Source of the DNA: Caprella mutica
Lineage: Eukaryota > Arthropoda > Malacostraca > Amphipoda > Caprellidae
Length of the DNA stretch: 64,000 nucleotides
Assembly (NCBI GenBank): GCA_947561585.1
Contig: CANNZV010000876.1
Location: 124,001 to 188,000, forward strand
Direction of reading: 5' to 3'
Part shown: one piece after another, positions 59,928 to 64,000 of the stretch
Numbering within the stretch: the stretch's first letter is position 1
Layout of the letters: each line of letters opens with the position of its first letter
Program-made: the position numbers and the translations under genes
Notes under the pieces: model-generated
Database searches by the model: none
What the model was told of the DNA's origin: nothing
Seen by the model: only the letters and a program-made list of their open reading frames with translations

Positions 59928-61542
59928 GCATCAGACCGGGTGGCTTTGCGCACTTCAACATTCCGGGTGAAGTTGCGCATCGGTAATTGACGGTGAATGC
60001 TTGAAAATATTTCAAATCTGACAACACCATTGGAAAGAGCAGCTCTTAAACCCCCTGGTGCATAAATTTCACGAAAATTGTAAGAGATTAGGTATAGATA
60101 CTAAGTGTTCAAACAGAGACCTATGTTTTTTGTGGCAAAATAATTATTTTGGACTAGAATCGAATCTCTGCGAACTATGCTGTAGTGTTGATAATTATGC
60201 TCCAATTTGATTGCAATTTACGTTGGATACGCATAATTTACTGCAGATTAACGTCATGTAAGATGATTTTAATAATAATTATAAATTATTGAGATATGAC
60301 CAATATACTAAATGCGCAAGATCACCCTAGGAATATTTTAATTCACGGGTGGACTTGCGCACATTTACTAATAAAGTTAAAGAGCTCTTATTCATCAATA
60401 AACCTGTGATATTCATCCCCGATACTCCTATATCACGGTAGTTGCACAGCAGCCTCACGGCAGTTGCACAGCAGCCTCGCCCTCACGGCAATTGCACTGC
60501 AGCCTCGTCCTCACGGCAATTGCACTGCAGCCTCGCAGTCACAGCAATTCCCCAGCAGCCTCGCCCTCACGGCAATTGCACAGCAGTCTCACGGCAATTC
60601 CACAGCAGTCTCACGGCAATTCCACAGCAGTCTCACGGCAGCCTCACGTTAATTCCACAGCAGCCTCACGGCAATTCCACAGCAGCCTCACGGCAATTCC
60701 ACAGCAGACTCACGGCAATTCCACAGCAGACTCACGGCAATTCCACAGCAGCCTCACGGCAATTCCACAGCAGTCTCACGGTAATTCCACAGCAGTCTCA
60801 CGGCAATTCCACAGCAGTCTCACGGCAATTCCACAGCAATCTCACGGCAATTCCACAGCAGTCTCACGGCAATTCCACAGCAGTCTCACGGCAATTCCAC
60901 AGCAGTCTCACGGCAATTCCACAGCAGTCTCACGGCAATTCCACAGCAGTCTCACGGCAATTCCACAGCAGTCTCACGGCAATTCCACAGCAGTCTCACG
61001 GCAATTCCACAGCAGTCTCACGGCAATTCCACAGCAGTCTCACGGCAATTCCACAGCAGACACACGGCAATTCCACAGCAGACACACGGCAATTCCACAG
61101 CATACACACGGCAATTCCACAGCAGACTCACGGCAATTCCACAGCAGACTCACGGCAATTCCACAGCAGCCTCACGGCAATTCCACAGCAGCCTCACTGC
61201 AATTGCACAGCAGATTGGGGCAGTTGCATAGAAGATTGGGGCAGATTCACGGCAGTTGCATAGCATATTGGGGTTAGATTTTCTATGCACAGTTTATACA
61301 TAGGATGAACTTGCACACTGCGCAGTTTCACATTGGGTGAATTTGCGCAGTGCGCGAGTACACCCGGTAATTGCGCAAAATTCACCCGGTTTATCCCAAC
61401 GATCTTTGCGCACAGTTTTTCGATGATAACTTTTTTCTATTGAACTTAAAGAGTTGAAACTTGGTGCTGACTTCTTTAGTTTTTTCGTAAAATCAAAGTA
61501 TGCGGAAAATGCGCAAAGCCACCAGGTCCGACGCTACTCTGC
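59928..61542. mobile_element. TGCGCA-rich foldback element with 22-bp array
   Basis: GTAGCATCAGACCGGGTGGC...TTTGCGCA at 59928 is mirrored by TGCGCAAAGCCACCAGGTCC...GCTAC ending near 61537. TTGCGCA/TGCGCAA and CACCCGGT/ACCGGGTG motifs recur in both subterminal regions. The centre is a 22-bp array. No protein is encoded. Confidence 0.7.
60440..61215 (+). repeat. 22-bp tandem array
   Basis: About 34 copies of CACGGCAATTCCACAGCAGTCT. The central 15 are almost identical and the edges more diverged. The long ORFs cycling through 22 residues are artefacts of the repeat. Confidence 0.95.
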
Positions 61543-61899
61543 CCCTAATACAATTATTCCTTTGTTTCTTCTCTTAGTACTTTTTAAGAAAGTTTATATT
61601 TTCAATTTCTATATTGTAATTGATTAATTTCTGTAATATTTATAGAATTATGTATTTTGTATATTTTTCTAATCAATTAGTGTACATTTAACTATTATTT
61701 TTATTTTGTATAAATGAATATCCCTTTAACTTCTTAACGAAAGGCGAACGGCTTTTTAAATAAATTAAATGCCAATATTGTCTAAACTGATTAAATTGCC
61801 AATAAGTGACTGGCAGTTTTCCGCCTGGTAGTTTTCCGTGTACCGTACTATGTATATATGAACGAACATACCTATTCAATTATGCGGCCCTTATCTTCT

Positions 61900-63040
61900 A
61901 ATGAATCCCAGAATGGAAAAAAATGAAATGTGAATATTTCCTATATAATAAATCCGTAAACTGAATATTTTAGCGATTTAAACTCTGTTTACTGTTATAT
62001 AACCTTAGCTCTACATATTTAAAGTAATTCCAGATTTTTTAATTTAGAATAGAGAGGACTTTTAAGAAGGAGTGGCACAAAAAATTGTACAGCTACCTAG
62101 GTCATAATTTCCTAGTATATAAACATTTTTATAATAATACAGCTTTATTTTTCCTCAATATTAGCTACTCATTTGATTTATCAATTCAATAATTTATAAA
62201 TTGATGATAAATCATTTCTAAAAGAAGATGAAATTTTAAAATAGGATACTTTTATCAGATAGATGAATACTTGTATATGTAATTTCGGCTTGAAATAAAT
62301 ATAAATTTTATACCAAAAGTAATTTAGAGTACATTAAATGGGGAAAACTTTATCTCTTGGAGAGTGGAAATGGAAAGGATTTCTCACATTAGGTTACAAT
62401 GCTAATGTAAAACAAACTACTTATTCTGAAAATAATTGAATTTTGGAAAGTTGAAATCCTGTAGAGAGAGCTCTTCTCAAAAAGATTTATACATACAACT
62501 TTATTTCACTAACAATACAGAATATAAATCTTCAAATACTAACTTATGAAGATAAAATATGATTTCATTTTGTTTAATTAATTGTAGCTTAAAAAGTGTC
62601 TATTATCAAAATGGATAATTATAGAGACTAATTAAGATAACAGAAGAAATGCATTATCTAGCAGAAAGTCTTACACTACTCTTACACCATGTCATTGACA
62701 TAATGAGGAAATAAATACAAAGGACTGAGAATAAGTAGTTAGGCAGGAATACATATATATTAGTCCAGATTGAATGATGTGAACTGTGGATCCAAGAAAA
62801 ATATCAATACCCTGGCCACTGTAGTTTGCCAAAGATGGCAAAGTGTTCATAGAGATATTCTTTACTGTCCATGGCAAATTATATGTTTGAATAATAAAGA
62901 ATAATACGAAAGTACAGAACAAAGTAACTGATAGCTACAGTATTATTGTAGAAAGCTTCTATTTGGCTTCAATGCTTAAGAAACATATGCTAGATATTCT
63001 TATAAGGAAATATGAGATTACATATACTCTGCATCTCATA
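61900..63040 (-). repeat. 5' flank of zinc-finger copy 3, distal part
   Basis: Inverted match to 3032-3900 and 17590-18488, for example 62640-62960 against 17640-17960. Confidence 0.85.
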
Positions 63041-63689
63041 TTTATGTAGAGAAAATTGTAAAATGCGTTTCACGGTTTTAATTTATGTTCAATGAATGAG
63101 TTCCTCTTCACTAGATGGCGCTGTACTCGCTTGTTGAACATTATTTGCTATACTGTTCCAGCGATGATTCAGCTGTGTGCTTCAGTTTAATGATTTTATT
63201 CGCTAGAGTAGGGTGTGTTCGGATGGGAGAATCATTTTTATTCACATCAGTTGTATTCACCCAGTCTCTTATCTGATGCCGTCTCTTACTGTGTGTTACA
63301 GGTCATTCTTGATTTATTGTTAAGTTGGAGTTATTTAACTGGTAAAATATCATTATTGAATGGAGTGCTGTGGTTTCACTTCGTTGTCTACCAATGCTTG
63401 AGAGGAAAGGTGGTAACCGGAGTTTGGGTCGCAATCACTAGTCAGGTATGAGTGCCTACTATATTTTGACCGCTTAGTTTTTCTTATTAACCTACCATCT
63501 TTAATATAGAGCTATTTAACATTGGTGTTAACAGTTTAATAAAGTTGTGAAGTTGATTTGTATATAAATCTGTATATTATTTATGTTGATTTTAGCTCAT
63601 TATACTCTTTAATTTTTTTTTATAGTACACCTACTGTTGTGCAGTCTCCAAATAAAACTACAAGTCACTGGCTTTTGATTTGACCTCTC
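63041..63689. other. Insertion in the copy 3 flank, unidentified
   Basis: This sequence interrupts the homology with 17530-17590 of unit 2. It has no recognisable coding region. The 63215-63451 ORF is unassigned. CACTAGATGGCGCTGTACTC and TGTGTGTTACAG near 63290 may be functional but cannot be placed. Confidence 0.4.
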
Positions 63690-64000
63690 CCATCAACAAA
63701 AATGATGTTCTATATCCTTGAGACTGCAAAAATGTTTGTTAACAATAATGTATATAGCTCCCTTAATAAAGGAATTGTTTACTCATCTTCTGTGCTTAGA
63801 AGGAAATAAATGTAGAAGGAAATGCTTTAAGAGAAAATGATGTCCCATATCCTGGAGACTAGTCAATGTATGAATAGGATATAATTCAGGATTGAATATA
63901 CTTCACTTGAAGTAAAAGTGAATATTAGTTCATAGAAATATAACAATAATTAATGAGAATGGTGCTAGGACAATTGCTTCCCTAATTACCTGACTTCTTA
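63690..64000 (-). repeat. Distal copy 3 flank, continues off the right edge
   Basis: Inverted match to 17265-17530 (for example GGAGACTAGTCAATG against CATTGACTAGTCTCC). Confidence 0.8.

Larger units (their letters stand above)
57366..61880. mobile_element. TIR element with GGAAAACTGCCAG termini, about 4.5 kb
   Basis: Left TGAATAGGTATGT and three GGAAAACTGCC motifs ending CAGTCACTTATTGGCAAT (to about 57450) are mirrored by 61798-61880. It interrupts the copy 3 5' flank, since homology to unit 1 stops near 56945 and resumes near 62095. No transposase is recognised. It contains a CCATGTGG-rich region, an LTR-like stretch and a nested foldback element. Confidence 0.65.

Noticed and set aside
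60442..61277. Long plus-strand ORFs cycling through a 22-residue pattern rich in His, Ser and Gln
   Set aside because: A 22-bp array without stops gives the same peptide phase-shifted in all three frames, so this is an artefact.

Overview
The window looks like an AT-rich, repeat-dense stretch of an animal genome. Consensus splice signals, piggyBac, mariner, pogo and BEL/Pao elements, non-LTR reverse transcriptases and a C2H2 zinc-finger gene family point to an arthropod, most likely an insect and plausibly a hemipteran. The species cannot be fixed from the sequence alone. There are no bacterial operons, CRISPR arrays or rRNA genes.

Host-like content is small. It consists of three intact copies of one C2H2 zinc-finger gene (4249-5520 +, 23164-24171 +, 55193-56530 -), one broken copy (about 32440-32965 +) and one heavily decayed remnant (35505-35660 +). 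The three intact copies share about 140 acidic N-terminal residues, a 3' splice acceptor directly before the ATG and long 5' flanks (3032-4248; 17265-23163; 56531-64000 reversed). They are products of segmental duplication, and later transposon insertions split the flanks differently in each copy.

Layout. 1-1260: dead piggyBac transposase. 1925-2400: TTAA-type foldback MITE. 3032-9690: zinc-finger duplication unit 1, with a 31-bp minisatellite and an inverted duplication of mariner elements (5960-9050). 11995-16320: fragments of non-LTR retrotransposons and a MITE. 17265-26140: duplication unit 2, split by a very young, internally deleted BEL/Pao retrotransposon with nearly identical 1-kb LTRs (18494-22655). 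27780-31449: a decayed LINE split by an AAGTACTT-ended element with a 32-bp array. 31888-33526: the zinc-finger pseudogene at the centre of a large palindrome, followed by a TTAA MITE. 36754-39026: a TA-flanked Tigger-like TIR element that carries a 197-residue non-transposase ORF. 39083-47842: a foldback element with a 20-bp array. A nearly complete pogo/Tigger-type transposon (39247-46024; three exons with HTH, DDD and PHD-like regions) is inserted in its left arm. 49700-52000: tandem repeats, a mariner fragment and a 1.2-kb palindrome. 53325-54180: a tRNA-like SINE and a 36-bp array. 54950-64000: duplication unit 3 in reverse, split by a roughly 4.5-kb TIR element (57366-61880) that itself holds a TGCGCA-rich foldback element with a 22-bp array.

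The recurrent theme is nesting. Several elements share one design: inverted terminal arms, clustered short subterminal motifs and a 20-36-bp tandem array in the middle. The most unusual observation is a 21-bp unit family that appears in the arms of the outer foldback element and, much expanded, inside intron 1 of the pogo-like transposase gene inserted into that same element. All alignments were done by eye and are approximate at their boundaries.
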